Assembly (NCBI RefSeq): GCF_002020135.1 | Contig: NZ_MPZS01000001.1 | Span: 1-64,000, forward strand | Length of the DNA: 64,000 nucleotides | Reading direction: 5' to 3' | Source of the DNA: Thioclava marina | Lineage (GTDB): Bacteria; Pseudomonadota; Alphaproteobacteria; Rhodobacterales; Rhodobacteraceae | Shown here: positions 9,019-17,495 of the stretch, one piece after another | How positions within the stretch are numbered: position 1 is the first letter of the stretch | How the letters are laid out: every line of letters begins with the position of its first letter | The notes under the pieces: model-generated | Told to the model about the DNA's origin: nothing | The model's database searches: none | Seen by the model: only the letters and a program-made list of their open reading frames with translations | Position numbers and translations under genes: made by a program

Positions 9019-9121
9019 CCGGCGGGGATATTTGAAGCAGCTGGAAGGTGACATTTTCATTCCAACTGCCCGAAATATCGCGGGGGGTGAGCGGCGCAGC
9101 CGCGAGGGGGGCAGCGCCCCC
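9019..9121 (+). repeat. Dispersed intergenic repeat, copy B (facing pair)
   Basis: Two facing arms, GGGGATATTTGAAGCAGCTG and TTCCAACTGCCCGAAATATC, form an imperfect inverted repeat. They are followed by GCGGGGGGTGAG, a GCGGC...GCCGC stem, and the palindrome GGGGGC-AGC-GCCCCC ending at 9121. The copy occupies most of the ccmA-ccmB gap and could act as a partial terminator or mRNA-stability element there. Confidence 0.75.
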
Positions 9122-9150
9122 ATGCGTCGCTCCGATAACGGAGGCGCGGC

Positions 9151-9807
9151 ATGATCGCATTGCTTCTCAGGGATTTGCGGCTGGCGGTGCGCGCGGGCGG
9201 GGGCTTCGGCCTCGGGCTTGCATTTTTCCTGATCGTGGTGACGCTGGTTCCGTTCGGTGTGGGGCCGCAAGGTGAAATCCTTGCGCGGATCGCCCCCGGG
9301 ATCCTGTGGCTGGGTGCGCTTCTCGCCTGTCTGCTCTCGCTCGACCGGATCTTCGCGCTCGATTACGAGGATGGCTCGCTTGACCTGCTGGTGACCGCGC
9401 CGATCCCGCTCGAAGGGGTGGTCAGCATCAAGGCGCTCGCGCATTGGATCACGACAGGGTTGCCGCTTGTCGTCGCGGCCCCCGTCTTCGGCATCTTGCT
9501 GCATCTCGCCCCCGAGGCGCAGCTCTGGATGATCGTGGCGCTTTTGCTGGGCACTCCGGCGCTGTCGGTGCTTGGCACATTCGGAGCGGCGCTGACGGTC
9601 GGGCTCAAGCGCGGCGGGCTTCTTCTGTCGCTGCTGGTCTTGCCATTCTACGTTCCGACCCTCATCTTCGGTGCGGAGCTCGTGCGCCGTGGCGCCGAGG
9701 GGATGAACACCCAGGTGCCGCTTCTGATGCTGGCGGGGATCACGGCCGCGACGATCGCGCTCGTGCCCTTCGCCTCTGCGGCCGCGATCCGCGTCAATCT
9801 GCGCTAG
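9151..9807 (+). CDS. ccmB: Haem exporter permease CcmB
   Basis: Membrane subunit of the CcmABCD complex. The 218 residues form about six membrane helices. Family features include the N-terminal LLLRDLRLAVRAGG, LDRIFALDYEDGSLDLL, and the C-terminal LLLSLLVLPFYVPTLIFG. A GGAGGCGC ribosome site precedes ATG 9151. Followed by a 63-bp gap to ccmC. Confidence 0.96.
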   Translation: MIALLLRDLRLAVRAGGGFGLGLAFFLIVVTLVPFGVGPQGEILARIAPGILWLGALLACLLSLDRIFALDYEDGSLDLLVTAPIPLEGVVSIKALAHWITTGLPLVVAAPVFGILLHLAPEAQLWMIVALLLGTPALSVLGTFGAALTVGLKRGGLLLSLLVLPFYVPTLIFGAELVRRGAEGMNTQVPLLMLAGITAATIALVPFASAAAIRVNLR

Positions 9808-9870
9808 GGCATCCGGCGCACGCCATGCTAGGAAAGGCCGAACCGGCCAAAAGGTGAGCAGAACAACAAG

Positions 9871-10599
9871 ATGTCGATCTGGGAATACGCCAACCCCGTC
9901 AAATTCATGAAGACCTCGGACAAGGTATTGCCCTGGACGATCGGTCTGGCCGCGGTCACGCTGATCACCGGGCTGATCTGGGGCTATTTCTTCGTGCCTT
10001 CCGCCGAGAATTTCGGGGGTTCGGTGAAAGTGATCTACGTGCATGTGCCCGCCGCGATGATGGCGATCAATATCTGGGTGATGATGTTGGTCACCTCGTT
10101 GATCTGGCTGATCCGCCGCCACCATGTCTCGGCGCTCGCCGCGAAGGCCGCAGCCCCGATCGGCGCGGTGATGACGCTGATCGCGCTGATCACGGGCGCT
10201 GTCTGGGGCCAGCCGATGTGGGGGACGTGGTGGGAATGGGATCCGCGCCTGACCTCGTTCCTGATCCTGTTTCTTTTCTACCTGGGCTATATTGCGCTTT
10301 GGGCTTCGGTCGAGAACCCCGACACCGCCGCCGATCTGACGGGCGTTCTGTGTCTCGTGGGGGCCGTCTTCGCGCTGCTCTCGCGCTATGCGGCGAATTT
10401 CTGGAACCAGGGCCTGCATCAGGGCGCGACGCTTTCGATGGACCAGGAGCAGCACATCGCCGATGTCTACTGGTTCCCGCTTCTGATGTGCATGGCCGGG
10501 TTCGTCCTGTTCTTCGTCGCACTGGTGCTGATCCGCACCCGCACCGAGGTCCGCGCACGCCGTCTGGGTGCGCTCCAGCAACGTGAGCGCATGGCATGA
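9871..10599 (+). CDS. ccmC: Haem lyase/exporter subunit CcmC
   Basis: Transfers haem to the chaperone CcmE in the periplasm. The 242 residues form six membrane helices and contain the tryptophan-rich periplasmic motif WGQPMWGTWWEWDPRLTS that binds haem, plus conserved histidines in YVHVPAAMM and GLHQGATL. Its stop overlaps ccmD by ATGA. Confidence 0.97.
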   Translation: MSIWEYANPVKFMKTSDKVLPWTIGLAAVTLITGLIWGYFFVPSAENFGGSVKVIYVHVPAAMMAINIWVMMLVTSLIWLIRRHHVSALAAKAAAPIGAVMTLIALITGAVWGQPMWGTWWEWDPRLTSFLILFLFYLGYIALWASVENPDTAADLTGVLCLVGAVFALLSRYAANFWNQGLHQGATLSMDQEQHIADVYWFPLLMCMAGFVLFFVALVLIRTRTEVRARRLGALQQRERMA

Positions 10600-10814
10600 C
10601 AGATACGACCGGGCAAGGAACGACCGTCACCGATGGCGGTGTCGTCCTCGTGGATCCGTCCACCAAATCTTACACTTACACGGTGAATATCGCCTGGGGC
10701 GCTACGATCCTGCTTCTCGTTCTGATCGTCGTCGTCTCGCTGTTGCGGGGCGCGAAGATCAAGCGACAGCTGGCAGAGGCCGAGGCGCGCCGCAAGGGAG
10801 GCTCCGATGGTTAA
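10596..10814 (+). CDS. ccmD: Haem exporter protein CcmD
   Basis: A 72-residue single-span protein that stabilises holo-CcmE release from CcmABC. The N-terminal 30 residues are polar. One helix (about 31-49, WGATILLLVLIVVVSLL) is followed by a basic charged tail, the usual CcmD topology. Somewhat longer than typical CcmD because of the N-terminal extension. Overlaps ccmC by 4 bp and ccmG by 8 bp. Confidence 0.9.
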   Translation: MTDTTGQGTTVTDGGVVLVDPSTKSYTYTVNIAWGATILLLVLIVVVSLLRGAKIKRQLAEAEARRKGGSDG

Positions 10815-11343
10815 GCCGCTTATGCTCCTGCCGCCGGTGATCTTCGCCGCGCTCGCAGGGCTTTTCATCTGGGGAATGAACCGCGAGGATCCGACCCAGC
10901 TGCCCACGGTTTTCGCCGGCAAGGCTGCACCGCCCGTGCAGCTCGAACCGCTGGGTGAGTTCGAGCCCTTCACCGACAGCGATCTGCGCGACGGCAAGAT
11001 CAAGCTGGTGAATTTCTGGGCCAGCTGGTGCGCGCCGTGCCGGATCGAACATCCCAATCTCGAAGCGCTGTCGAAGGAAGGCGTCGATATCTACGGGGTG
11101 AATTACAAGGACACGCCGTCGAAGGCGCAGAAGTTCCTCGAGGATATGGGCAACCCCTATGCCGAGCTCGGCGCCGACCCCAAAGGGCAGATGGCGCTCG
11201 ATTGGGGCGTCTATGGCGTGCCCGAGACCTTCGTGGTCGATGGCGAGGGCAAGGTTCTGTTCCGTTTTGCAGGCCCGGTGACCGAGCGCGTGATCGCCTC
11301 CGATCTGCGCCCGTTGCTGGAAGGCAAGGCCGCCGCGAAATAA
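10807..11343 (+). CDS. ccmG: Periplasmic thiol:disulfide oxidoreductase CcmG/DsbE
   Basis: Membrane-anchored thioredoxin-like protein that keeps apocytochrome c cysteines reduced. The 178 residues have an N-terminal signal anchor (about 5-20), the active site FWASWCAPCR, and the family's GVNYKDTPSKAQ and YGVPETFVVDGEG segments. It receives electrons from CcdA, and a ccdA gene lies at 37910-38653. It ends the ccm operon. Confidence 0.96.
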   Translation: MVKPLMLLPPVIFAALAGLFIWGMNREDPTQLPTVFAGKAAPPVQLEPLGEFEPFTDSDLRDGKIKLVNFWASWCAPCRIEHPNLEALSKEGVDIYGVNYKDTPSKAQKFLEDMGNPYAELGADPKGQMALDWGVYGVPETFVVDGEGKVLFRFAGPVTERVIASDLRPLLEGKAAAK

Positions 11344-11383
11344 AGGTTCCTGTGGTCGGGCGGCTCAACGAAAAGGCCGCGCC

Positions 11384-11453
11384 ACAGGAGATATTCGCGC
11401 GGTGGCAAGACCGGGGCAGTCTGCTTTCCAGCCGCCCGAAAGTTCCTGGGGGT
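11384..11453 (+). repeat. Dispersed intergenic repeat, copy C (degenerate)
   Basis: A diverged relative of copy B. AGGAGATATTCGCGCGGTGG faces TTCCAGCCGCCCGAAAGTTC, followed by CTGGGGGTGAA. The terminal GGGGGCAGCGCCCCC palindrome is missing. It lies in the 148-bp gap between the convergent ccmG and the small membrane protein gene. Confidence 0.55.
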
Positions 11454-11491
11454 GAATGGCCAAAAGGATAATGGAGCCGCCCGCCTTGTCC

Positions 11492-11674
11492 TCAGGGCTT
11501 CCAGTTTCTCAGCCCGCGTGGGTTCAGCTTCGCCCAGTCGGGCCAGTAACCGAGCTTGTCCACGACGACGATCACGATCGCCGCCAGAAACGCCACCGCC
11601 GCGATCTTCACATGCAGCATCGAGGGCGGACGGCGCGCCCATTTCGCCATCCGCATCAGCCAGGTGATGTTCAC
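11492..11674 (-). CDS. Small single-span membrane protein downstream of hpt
   Basis: A 60-residue protein with one membrane helix ([19 protein letters not shown], about residues 22-40) and a basic N-terminus, so the N-terminus is predicted inside. Its ATG overlaps the hpt stop as ATGA, so it is co-translated with hpt. I do not recognise a named family. Confidence 0.7.
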   Translation of the reverse strand: MNITWLMRMAKWARRPPSMLHVKIAAVAFLAAIVIVVVDKLGYWPDWAKLNPRGLRNWKP

Positions 11675-12219
11675 GCCTCACCCTTGAGGAAGCGCACCTT
11701 GCCGATAAATGGCAGGTTGCGGTTGCGTTGGGCGAAATCGATCCCGTAGCCCACGACGAACTCGTCGGGGATCTCGAAGCCGGTCCAGGTGGCGCGCACG
11801 TCCACCTCGCGCCGGGCGGGTTTGTCGAGAAGCGCGCAGCATTCGATCCGCGCCGGTTTGCGGGCGCGCAGCATCCCCATCACATGTTTCAGCGTGAAAC
11901 CGGTATCGACGATATCCTCGACCACGAGCACGTCGCGCCCCTCGATTCCCGCGCGCAGGTCCTTGAGGATGCGCACCTCGCGCGTGCTTTCGGTGCCATC
12001 CCCATAGGAGGAAGCCTCGAGGAAATCGACCTCGACGGGCAGGTCGATCTCGCGCACGAGATCGGCGATGAAGACGAAAGAGCCGCGCAGAAGGCCGACC
12101 ACCACCAGCTTGTCGGTCTCGGCGAAGGTGCGGGTGATCTCGGCGGCCAGTTCCTCGACTCGTGCAGCGATCTGCTTGGCCGAGATCATCTGGTCGATCA
12201 CATAGGGACTCTGCGTCAT
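11671..12219 (-). CDS. hpt: Hypoxanthine phosphoribosyltransferase
   Basis: Purine salvage enzyme converting hypoxanthine (and often guanine) plus PRPP to the nucleotide. The 182 residues show the PRPP-binding motif [17 protein letters not shown], the flexible-loop region [15 protein letters not shown], and a C-terminal [15 protein letters not shown]. First gene of a two-gene leftward unit; divergent from the COQ10-like gene with 84 bp between starts. Confidence 0.96.
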   Translation of the reverse strand: MTQSPYVIDQMISAKQIAARVEELAAEITRTFAETDKLVVVGLLRGSFVFIADLVREIDLPVEVDFLEASSYGDGTESTREVRILKDLRAGIEGRDVLVVEDIVDTGFTLKHVMGMLRARKPARIECCALLDKPARREVDVRATWTGFEIPDEFVVGYGIDFAQRNRNLPFIGKVRFLKGEA

Positions 12220-12303
12220 GATGTCGGGCCTTTGATCGGGTCGCGGGGCTTGAATTCGCCCCCAGCTTTATCGCATCAAGATGCGCAAGGAAACGGAAGA
12301 GAC

Positions 12304-12762
12304 ATGCCCAAGCATCACGAGAACCGCGTCATGCCCTACAGCGCCCAGCAGATCTACGATCTGGTGGCCGATGTGGCCCGCTATCCGGAATTTCTGCCGT
12401 GGAACTCGGCGGCGCGGATCCGCTCGCGCGTAGAACAGCCCGATGGTTCGGTGCTGATGCTCGCCGACCTCGTGATCTCCTTCAAGGTCTTCCGCGAGAA
12501 GTTCGGATCGCGCGTGGTGCTGCATCCGGCGGATCATCACATCGAGACCGAATATCTCGACGGGCCGTTCAAATACATGCACAGCCATTGGAAGATGCGC
12601 GACCGGCCAGATGGTGGCTGCGATGTCGATTTCCACGTCGATTTCGAATTCAAGAACGCGATTCTTCAGGGTGTGATCGGGGTGGTGTTCAACGAGGCGA
12701 TGCATCGCATCGTGCGCGCCTTCGAAAAACGCGCCGAAGAGCTTTACGGCGCGCAAGGGTAA
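12304..12762 (+). CDS. RatA/COQ10-like START-domain protein
   Basis: A 152-residue single-domain protein of the polyketide cyclase/COQ10-binding fold: YSAQQIYDLVADVARYPEFL at the start, PWNSAARI, and a hydrophobic C-terminal helix VFNEAMHRIVRAFEKRA. Eukaryotic and alphaproteobacterial relatives bind ubiquinone; the E. coli relative RatA was described as a ribosome-association toxin. I favour a ubiquinone-related role, by analogy only. The start at 12304 was chosen because a longer in-frame extension runs antisense across hpt. Confidence 0.88.
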   Translation: MPKHHENRVMPYSAQQIYDLVADVARYPEFLPWNSAARIRSRVEQPDGSVLMLADLVISFKVFREKFGSRVVLHPADHHIETEYLDGPFKYMHSHWKMRDRPDGGCDVDFHVDFEFKNAILQGVIGVVFNEAMHRIVRAFEKRAEELYGAQG

Positions 12763-12792
12763 GCGCCGCCTCACCTTCGATCGCCCAATGAA

Positions 12793-12818
12793 AAAGGCCG
12801 CCCAGAGAGGCGGCCTTT
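12793..12818. terminator. Bidirectional terminator between the COQ10-like gene and amt
   Basis: AAAGGCCGCC (12793-12802) and GGCGGCCTTT (12809-12818) form a perfect 10-bp stem with loop CAGAGA. A-rich and T-rich flanks let it work on either strand between the two convergent genes. Confidence 0.88.
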
Positions 12819-12841
12819 GCAGTGATCCCAAACGGTTGCGC

Positions 12842-14020
12842 TCAGGAGTTCATGTCATAGGCGCGCTCGCCATGGGTCGAGAGATCGAGACCGTTCGTCT
12901 CGTGCTCCTGGCTGACGCGGATCGGGAAGACGAGCGCCACGAGCTTGGCGAGGATCCAGCTGCCGACGATCGTGAACACGCCCACCACCGCCAGCGCGCC
13001 GAGCTGCGCCACGAAGGATCCGTGGCCGAAGACCGCGATCATGATCGTGCCGAAGATGCCACCCACGCCGTGCACCGCGAAGACGTCGAGACTGTCGTCG
13101 ACATGCAGTTTCTCGCGGATCAGGATCACGAATTCCTGACAGATGATCCCGGCGGCGAAACCGATCACCAGCGCTTCGATCGGGCCGACCCAGCCAGCGG
13201 CGGGGGTGATCGAGGCAAGGCCCGCGATAGTGCCGGTCACGAGGCCCACCATCGAGGCGCGGCCGAACTTGATACGCTCCCACAGCGCCCAGCTGAGCGA
13301 GGCGGCGGCGGCCGAAAGATGGGTGACGGTGATCGCCATTCCGGCCACGCCATCCGCGGCCAGCGCCGAGCCGCCGTTGAAGCCGAACCAGCCGACCCAG
13401 AGCAGACCTGCGCCCATCGCCACCATGCCGGGGTTGTGCGGCGGCGTGTTGCGCTTCGTGCGCGGCCCGATCATCAGCGCGAGCACGAGCGCCGCCAGAC
13501 CGGCGGTTTCGTGCACCACGATGCCGCCGGCGAAATCCTTTGTGCCTTCCGCACCCCAGATCCCGCCATCGGCCATGATGCCGCCACCCCAGATCCAATG
13601 CGCGACCGGCGCATAGATCAGCAGCATCCAGAGCCCCGTGAAGGTCATCACGAACGCATAGTTGATGCGTTCCACGAAGGCGCCGACGATCAGCGCGGGG
13701 GTGATGATCGCGAAGGTCATCTGGAACGAGAAGAAGACGATTTCGGGGATCGTGCCCGACAGCGCATCCGGCCCGATCCCGAGCAGGGCGAACTTGCCCA
13801 GGCCTCCCCAATAGCCATTGGCCTCGCCAAAGGCGATGGAATAGCCAAAGAGCAGCCAGAGCACGCTCATCAGCGCCGCGATCGAGAAGCACTGCATGAA
13901 GATCGACAGCACGTTGCGCGCCCGAACGAGCCCGCCATAAAACAGTGCCAGCCCCGGCAATGTCATCATCAGCACGAGTGCCGTGGCCACCATGATCCAA
14001 GCGGTATCCGCCCCATTCAT
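12842..14020 (-). CDS. amt: Ammonium transporter
   Basis: A 392-residue inner-membrane channel of the Amt/MEP/Rh family with about eleven membrane helices. Family features: DTAWIMVATALVLMMTLPGL, GALFYGG-like LALFYGGLVRARN, PVAHWIWGGG with one pore histidine, and DVFAVHGVGG with the second. No glnK/glnB gene adjoins it, unlike the common glnK-amtB pairing, so PII control would have to come from an unlinked gene. No signal peptide is evident. Confidence 0.95.
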   Translation of the reverse strand: MNGADTAWIMVATALVLMMTLPGLALFYGGLVRARNVLSIFMQCFSIAALMSVLWLLFGYSIAFGEANGYWGGLGKFALLGIGPDALSGTIPEIVFFSFQMTFAIITPALIVGAFVERINYAFVMTFTGLWMLLIYAPVAHWIWGGGIMADGGIWGAEGTKDFAGGIVVHETAGLAALVLALMIGPRTKRNTPPHNPGMVAMGAGLLWVGWFGFNGGSALAADGVAGMAITVTHLSAAAASLSWALWERIKFGRASMVGLVTGTIAGLASITPAAGWVGPIEALVIGFAAGIICQEFVILIREKLHVDDSLDVFAVHGVGGIFGTIMIAVFGHGSFVAQLGALAVVGVFTIVGSWILAKLVALVFPIRVSQEHETNGLDLSTHGERAYDMNS

Positions 14021-14188
14021 CCCTCGATTCCTCCTCGATTGTCCGTCTTGGAGGGGGAAGGGACATAGGCGAACTGCTCAATAAAGATTCAATGGCCTAC
14101 AGAAGTGATTAAATGCGCGGCAATTTGCGTAATGGGTAAAAAATAGGCGCAAAACCATATCTGCGACTAGAAAATAGTCGTAAATGAA
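14021..14188. promoter_or_regulatory. Upstream region of amt with a short hairpin
   Basis: This 168-bp A/T-richer stretch separates the amt start from the end of the cinA-type gene, both leftward. It contains a perfect 6-bp hairpin CGACTA-GAAAA-TAGTCG (14164-14180) that may end the cinA transcript, although no T-run follows it. The amt promoter must lie here; I could not identify a sigma-54 -24/-12 element. Confidence 0.4.
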
Positions 14189-14665
14189 TCACGACAGTGC
14201 GGCAGAGAGGAGCAGTCTCAGCGCGTGCTCACGCGCCGCTTTGCGCACATTTTCGCGCCCCGCAGCGCCGAACTCGACGGTCTCGGTCAAGGTCTCGCGC
14301 CCCTCGCAGGCCAGCCCGAAACAGACCCGGCCCTCGGGTTTGAACTCCGATCCTCCGGGCCCCGCGATGCCGGTGATCGCGACGGCGAGTTGCACGGGTG
14401 CGTGGGCGCGCGCGCCCTCGGCCATCTCGCGCGCCACCTCTTCCGAGACCGCGCCATGCGCGTCGAGCGTCTGGGCGCGCACACCCAGCATCTCGCGCTT
14501 GGCCGCGTTGGTGTAGGTGACGAAGCCGCGCTCGACGACCGCCGAAGAGCCCGCGATGTCCGTCAGCGCGGCGGAGACCATGCCGCCGGTGCAGCTCTCG
14601 GCCGTCGCCAGCATCCATCCGCGCGCCTTGCAGGCCTCCAGAACCTCCGCGGCCAGGCTCATCAC
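14189..14665 (-). CDS. pncC: CinA-family nicotinamide-nucleotide amidohydrolase
   Basis: A 158-residue stand-alone C-terminal CinA domain, as in PncC, which deamidates nicotinamide mononucleotide to recycle pyridine nucleotides. Diagnostic segments: LATAESCTGGMVSAALTDIA with the catalytic serine, RGFVTYTNAAKREMLGV, and AVAITGIAGPGG. The N-terminal MoCF-like domain of full CinA is absent, as is usual for PncC-type proteins. Overlaps pgpA by ATGA. Confidence 0.93.
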   Translation of the reverse strand: MMSLAAEVLEACKARGWMLATAESCTGGMVSAALTDIAGSSAVVERGFVTYTNAAKREMLGVRAQTLDAHGAVSEEVAREMAEGARAHAPVQLAVAITGIAGPGGSEFKPEGRVCFGLACEGRETLTETVEFGAAGRENVRKAAREHALRLLLSAALS

Positions 14666-15168
14666 ATCATCCCCAGGAAGACGACGTGATACAGCGCAGC
14701 GAGGAGGATGGTCACGACACCCGCGAAAACACCGGCCCAGAGATCATCCAGCATCACGCCGGTCGCGTCGTGGCGACGGTCCGCGCGGCCCACGAGCCAG
14801 GGTTTCCAGATATCGAACAGGCGGAAACAGACAAAGGCTGCGACCGCGCCGGGCCAGACCATGTGCAGCTCGACGCCCGTCGAGAGCCCGCGCGACCAGA
14901 ATCCAAACGCGGGGAAGAGCAGGGCGACCCATTGCCCCGCGACCTCGTCGATGACGATCTCGGAGGGGTCGTCGGTGCTGTCGCCGAGCTGCGCGCGCAC
15001 CGACCAGAAACCAAGTGCGGTGACCGCGATCGTCGCGATGACGAGCGGGATGAAGCCCAGCCAATGTTCGATGGCCCAGCCGACCAGAACGGCGACCAGA
15101 GAGCCCCAGGTGCCGGGGGCGGGCTTGAGCAGGCCGACATATCCGACCGTGTTGATGGCGCGCAGCAT
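14662..15168 (-). CDS. pgpA: Phosphatidylglycerophosphatase A
   Basis: Removes phosphate from phosphatidylglycerol phosphate in phosphatidylglycerol synthesis at the inner membrane. The 168 residues contain the family signature LLKPAPGTWGSLVAV near the N-terminus, DDPSEIVIDEVAGQW, and several membrane helices. A 4-bp gap separates it from ispDF upstream, giving an ispDF-pgpA-pncC operon with tight spacing. Confidence 0.94.
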   Translation of the reverse strand: MLRAINTVGYVGLLKPAPGTWGSLVAVLVGWAIEHWLGFIPLVIATIAVTALGFWSVRAQLGDSTDDPSEIVIDEVAGQWVALLFPAFGFWSRGLSTGVELHMVWPGAVAAFVCFRLFDIWKPWLVGRADRRHDATGVMLDDLWAGVFAGVVTILLAALYHVVFLGMM

Positions 15169-15172
15169 GGGC

Positions 15173-16300
15173 TTACTCCTTGATCAGCGTGGCGGTGGCG
15201 ATGGCGGCGATGCCTTCCTCGCGGCCCGTAAAGCCCAGACGTTCCGACGTGGTCGCCTTGACCGAGATCCGGCCCGGTTCCATTCCCATGATGCGGGCAA
15301 GCGCTGAGGCCATTTCGAGCGCATGGGGGCCGATCTTCGGGCGCTCGCAGATCAGCGTGACATCGACATTGCCGATCCGGAAGCCGCGCGTCTCGGCCAG
15401 TTTCACCGCGTGATCGAGGAAGATTTCCGACGCGGCGCCCTTCCATTGCGGGTCCGAGGGCGGGAAATGCCGCCCGATATCGCCCTCGGCCAGCGCGCCA
15501 TAGATCGCATCGGTCAGCGCATGCATCCCCACATCGGCGTCGGAATGGCCCCTGAGCGTGGCGCTATGGGGCACCTTGACCCCGCAGAGGATCACATGAT
15601 CGCCCGGCTCGAACGCGTGCACGTCATAGCCATGCCCCAAACGGATATCCATCTTGCCTCCAAGTTGTCTCTCGGCCCGGGCGAAATCCTCCGGGTAGGT
15701 GATCTTGAAATTGTCTTCCGAGCCGCGCGTTATCGCAACCGAAAGGCCCGCGGCACGTGCGACCTCAACGTCATCGGCGGCCCCGCCCGGGTGAGCGCGA
15801 TGGGCGCTCAGGATCGCGTCGAAATCGAAGCCTTGCGGGGTTTGCGCGCGCCAAAGCCCGCTGCGGTCCTGCGTGCCGGTGACCTGACCCTCGGCCCCGG
15901 TCCAGAGCGCGTCCGATACGGGTAGGGCGGGCGCTGCGGCAGGGGCTGTTTCCAACGCCTTCAGGACACCGTCGATCACCTCGGGGCTAACGAAAGGCCG
16001 CGCGCCGTCATGGATCAGCACCTTGCTCACGCCCGAGCCTTCAAGCATTTCCAGCGCGTTGCGCACCGAGGCGTCACGGCTTCCCCCCCCGGCGCAGAGC
16101 GTCACCGTGCCGCCGAAAAGCGCCACGCCGCGCGCCATGTCTTCGGGATGCAGGACAACGACGATGCGCTCCATGCTCGCGAAAGCCGCGACCGTATGGG
16201 CGAGCACCGGCTTGCCGGCGAGCATCTGCCATTGCTTCGGCTGCGCCCCTCCGGCGCGGGTGCCGCGCCCGGCGGCAACGATGATCACGGCGACAGTCAT
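15173..16300 (-). CDS. ispDF: Bifunctional MEP cytidylyltransferase / MECDP synthase
   Basis: Fusion of two steps of the non-mevalonate isoprenoid pathway, common in alphaproteobacteria. The N-terminal IspD domain (about 1-215) has [15 protein letters not shown] and [15 protein letters not shown]. The C-terminal IspF domain (about 216-375) has [32 protein letters not shown] and RHFPPSDP, with zinc-binding Asp/His residues. The start is ATG 16300, preceded by GGGAG; a GTG two codons earlier is the alternative. Confidence 0.96.
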   Translation of the reverse strand: MTVAVIIVAAGRGTRAGGAQPKQWQMLAGKPVLAHTVAAFASMERIVVVLHPEDMARGVALFGGTVTLCAGGGSRDASVRNALEMLEGSGVSKVLIHDGARPFVSPEVIDGVLKALETAPAAAPALPVSDALWTGAEGQVTGTQDRSGLWRAQTPQGFDFDAILSAHRAHPGGAADDVEVARAAGLSVAITRGSEDNFKITYPEDFARAERQLGGKMDIRLGHGYDVHAFEPGDHVILCGVKVPHSATLRGHSDADVGMHALTDAIYGALAEGDIGRHFPPSDPQWKGAASEIFLDHAVKLAETRGFRIGNVDVTLICERPKIGPHALEMASALARIMGMEPGRISVKATTSERLGFTGREEGIAAIATATLIKE

Positions 16301-16487
16301 GAGCACTCCCTTTGCGCCAAAGGCTTAGGCCAAGGGGCAGGGCGGTGCAATCATCTGAAATGCATCGCGCGTGGCCCGCGATGCGACATTGTGACTACTG
16401 CCTTTGATTAAAAAATACGCAAATGCTGATTTTTCCCGCCACATAGGGCTGGACCCAATTGTGATTCTCCGGTCAAACGCCTAGATC

Positions 16488-17495
16488 ATGTTTCAAAGAG
16501 TGACAGGAACGCACGTGCCTCAGGTTTTGGCCCTCGACGACATTCAGATTTCGCCGCCGGTTCTTCTGGCGCCGATGGCCGGGATCACCGACCTTCCGTT
16601 CCGCCGGATGGTCGCGCGCTTCGGCGCGGGCCTTGTCGTGTCCGAAATGGTGGCCTCAGGCGAGATGCTCACGAAAAAGCCCTCGGTGCGCGCCAAGGCG
16701 CGGGTCGAGATGGGGCTGGAGCTGCCGACCTCGGTACAGCTCGCGGGCCGCGAGGCGCAGCCGATGGCCGAGGCCGCGAAGATGGTGGCCGACATGGGCG
16801 CGCGGATCATCGACATCAACATGGGCTGCCCGGCCAAGAAGGTGACGGGCGGGGCCTCGGGCTCGGCGCTGATGCGCGACCCCGATCATGCGCTGCGCCT
16901 GATCGAGGCGACGGTGAATGCGGTCGATCTGCCGGTGACGCTGAAGATGCGCCTTGGCTGGTGTGATGACAGCCGCAACGCGCCCGAGATCGCGCGCCGC
17001 GCGGAAGCGGCGGGGATCCGGATGATCGTGGTGCACGGGCGCACGCGGATGCAGTTCTACAAAGGCGAGGCCGACTGGGCTGCGATCGCCGAGACCCGCG
17101 ATGCGGTGAAGATCCCGGTCGTGGCCAATGGCGATATCGTGGATGCGGCTTCGGCGCGGGTGGCGCTGGCGCAATCGGGCGCGGCTGGCGCTATGGTCGG
17201 TCGCGGTGCCCAGGGTGCGCCCTGGCGGCTGGCAGAGATCAGCCATGCGCTGTTTGGTGCCCCGGCGCCGACGGTGCCGCACGGACGCGCGCTTTCCGAA
17301 TTTATTTCAGAGCATTACGAGGCGATCTTGAGCTTTTACGGCCGCGATCTGGGGCTGCGTCTCGCACGCAAGCACCTCGGTTGGTATGCCGATGAGGCCG
17401 GCGCGCCTCTGCGCGCCGAAATGATGGTCTCGGAAACCCCCGAGGCCACGCTCTCCCTGATCGAACGCGCCTTTGGCGAAAGGATGGCGGCATGA
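16488..17495 (+). CDS. dusB: tRNA-dihydrouridine synthase DusB (NifR3)
   Basis: FMN-dependent reductase that makes dihydrouridine in tRNA. The 335 residues show PVLLAPMAGITDLPFRR, VQLAGREAQPMAEAA, and DINMGCPAKKVTGGASGSAL with the catalytic cysteine. It is the first gene of the dusB-ntrB-ntrC-ntrY-ntrX order, the historical nifR3 locus of Rhodobacter. Overlaps ntrB by ATGA. Confidence 0.96.
   Translation: MFQRVTGTHVPQVLALDDIQISPPVLLAPMAGITDLPFRRMVARFGAGLVVSEMVASGEMLTKKPSVRAKARVEMGLELPTSVQLAGREAQPMAEAAKMVADMGARIIDINMGCPAKKVTGGASGSALMRDPDHALRLIEATVNAVDLPVTLKMRLGWCDDSRNAPEIARRAEAAGIRMIVVHGRTRMQFYKGEADWAAIAETRDAVKIPVVANGDIVDAASARVALAQSGAAGAMVGRGAQGAPWRLAEISHALFGAPAPTVPHGRALSEFISEHYEAILSFYGRDLGLRLARKHLGWYADEAGAPLRAEMMVSETPEATLSLIERAFGERMAA

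Noticed and set aside
12788-14068. A 426-codon rightward open frame over amt
   Set aside because: Antisense shadow of the ammonium transporter; no recognisable domain.
14021-14188. A sigma-54 promoter for amt
   Set aside because: I could not find a GG-N10-GC element in suitable position on the minus strand, so no claim is made.
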